Shown piece by piece: positions 37,466 to 38,479 of a stretch of DNA of 38,479 bases. A program made the translations under genes and the position numbers. The notes under the pieces are model-generated. The model was not told where the DNA came from. It ran no database searches and saw only the letters and a list, made by a program, of their open reading frames with translations. Each line of letters begins with the position of its first letter. The stretch's first letter is position 1. The DNA lies in contig CAXNAA020000014.1 of assembly GCA_964200075.2 (NCBI GenBank), positions 1-38,479 on the forward strand, read 5' to 3'. This DNA comes from Sphacelaria rigidula. Taxonomy: Eukaryota > Phaeophyceae > Sphacelariales.

Positions 37466-38479
37466 GTGAGCAGAACTGCACAAATCGAAGATTCGCTGAG
37501 TTCAACGTTAATGCTGCCGTTTATGCGGAATGTTTTTCAACAACCAAGTCCAGTACTAGCAGGCATCTGTTTGGTGTAAATCTTTTTCCGTGTCACAACT
37601 CGAATCTCGTCATATTTCGGAGTCAAAATTCCCCACGTTTTCACCCCACAAGAACACAAAGGCTGCAAATATTTGGTCAACTACAAATAGTTGTCTTTGG
37701 GGCTCTTGCAGGGTGCACAAGCAAGGAAGTTTGGCTCCGATATTCGGTGAGGTTTGACTTGTGATGAGATTTACACCAACAAAGAATGCTTGCTTGCAAT
37801 GGCCCTTAGCCCATTGATCACGACCCCCTTAGATCGCCTGAGATCGTCTATGATCAACCTGGCGTTCGGAACTACCGTTTCCCAGGTAGCACAGCAGGCC
37901 TAGTATCATGAACAACCGGATACTGAGCACGTGGACATAACTCGGAGCAGTAGAACTCCTCACCATGAGCCAAGCCAATTATGTTTACGTTTTGCTTAGC
38001 CATCTTCGTCGTGTAGGCGCTTCCATCATTTGCAAGTGATGCACACTGGATACCAAAACTGCTGCGATGTACGTGGACCATATAACGCCGCCGCGCCCCG
38101 GTGGTGTGATGGTCCGACTGTCGCCATGAGGGTGGAGAGAACGGGGGTTTGATTCCCGACGGGTTGGGTTTTTTCTTCGTAATGTACGAAGTATGATTTC
38201 CACCGTGAAAAGCGTGAGAACGTGAGTAAACAAAGTAGTCGACTGGGTTTGTGTGACGTGGGTTGACGCGGTGCGGAAGTGCTGTCCCAATCCGCTAGAC
38301 CAAAATGAAAGGCACGTACCGAGGGAGAAATGGGTTGATACCTTGAGACCACGGACTCATCCCGAGGAAGTGGAGGGGCTCAAAGTGTGAGGAAATACTT
38401 CGAAGTATATACTTCCTCTGTCCCATAAGTCTGTATCGTTATGTTTGTACGAGCCCTTAACGATGTCCGACTTGATTTT
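37466..38479. other. 3' end of window: probably part of intron 61
   Basis: Begins with a good donor (gtgagc). No segment encodes the expected NPQSFLTA-type block, and no stop-containing terminal exon can be placed. Visible features are a tRNA-like stretch around 38110-38174 and a 14-base perfect palindrome atacttcgaagtat near 38393. The last coding exons are presumably downstream of the window. Confidence 0.65.
38103..38174 (+). repeat. tRNA-like (SINE-like) fragment
   Basis: 38110-38120 (tggtccgactg) fits a Pol III A box with one mismatch. 38146-38156 (ggtttgattcc) fits a B box with one mismatch, 36 bases downstream as expected. A run of six T follows at 38169-38174. The acceptor arm does not pair, so this is not a working tRNA gene. 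It could be a tRNA-derived SINE head or a decayed tRNA pseudogene. Confidence 0.45.

Noticed and set aside
38103-38166. A functional tRNA gene
   Set aside because: The acceptor stem does not pair, no proper anticodon arm forms, and the T loop lacks the usual C.
1-38479. CRISPR arrays, operons, bacterial promoters or ribosome binding sites
   Set aside because: The window is clearly eukaryotic with spliceosomal introns; no regularly spaced repeats were seen.

Overview
This is a eukaryotic nuclear DNA window. It is filled almost entirely by one plus-strand gene, an axonemal dynein heavy chain that is broken into many exons. I could follow 61 exons between 2430 and 37465. Joined in phase they give 12,444 coding bases (4,148 codons) with no stop, separated by 60 introns that average about 380 bases. 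The order of parts is tail (DHC_N1), linker (DHC_N2), AAA1, AAA2, AAA3, AAA4, stalk with microtubule-binding domain, AAA5, AAA6 and C-terminal domain. The wording of the AAA1-AAA6 motifs fits the outer-arm beta class (animal DNAH9/11/17, Chlamydomonas ODA4) best. It is not the DNAH5/8 gamma class and not a cytoplasmic dynein. The product would be the force-generating ATPase of the outer dynein arm in a motile flagellum.

Both ends of the gene are missing. The first recognisable exon is already inside DHC_N1, so roughly 250 N-terminal residues are unseen. The last recognisable exon lies in the C-terminal domain, about 150 residues before the expected end. The first 2.4 kb and the last 1.0 kb show no exon I can defend and no second gene.

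The organism has motile flagella, about 50% G+C, many medium-length introns, TG and AT microsatellites, poly-G runs and some GC-AG introns. This recalls brown algae and related stramenopiles, but that is an inference from gene architecture, not a sequence match.

Region by region: 1-2429 is unassigned (upstream intron or flank). 2430-9834 holds the tail in 17 small exons. 10120-13957 holds the linker and AAA1 in unusually large exons of 982 and 1,752 nt. 14260-18109 holds AAA2 and AAA3. 18110-20206 is a 2.1 kb AT-rich intron. 20207-24107 holds the end of AAA3 and AAA4. 24370-27752 holds the stalk and microtubule-binding domain. 28138-37465 holds AAA5, AAA6 and the C-terminal domain. The main non-coding items are a dispersed foldback repeat (a complete inverted pair at 32347-32784 and a single arm at 21886-22115), a cluster of six GC-AG introns confined to the 3' part of the gene, an intron with a long TG repeat and an awkward splice junction, and a tRNA-like (SINE-like) fragment near 38110.
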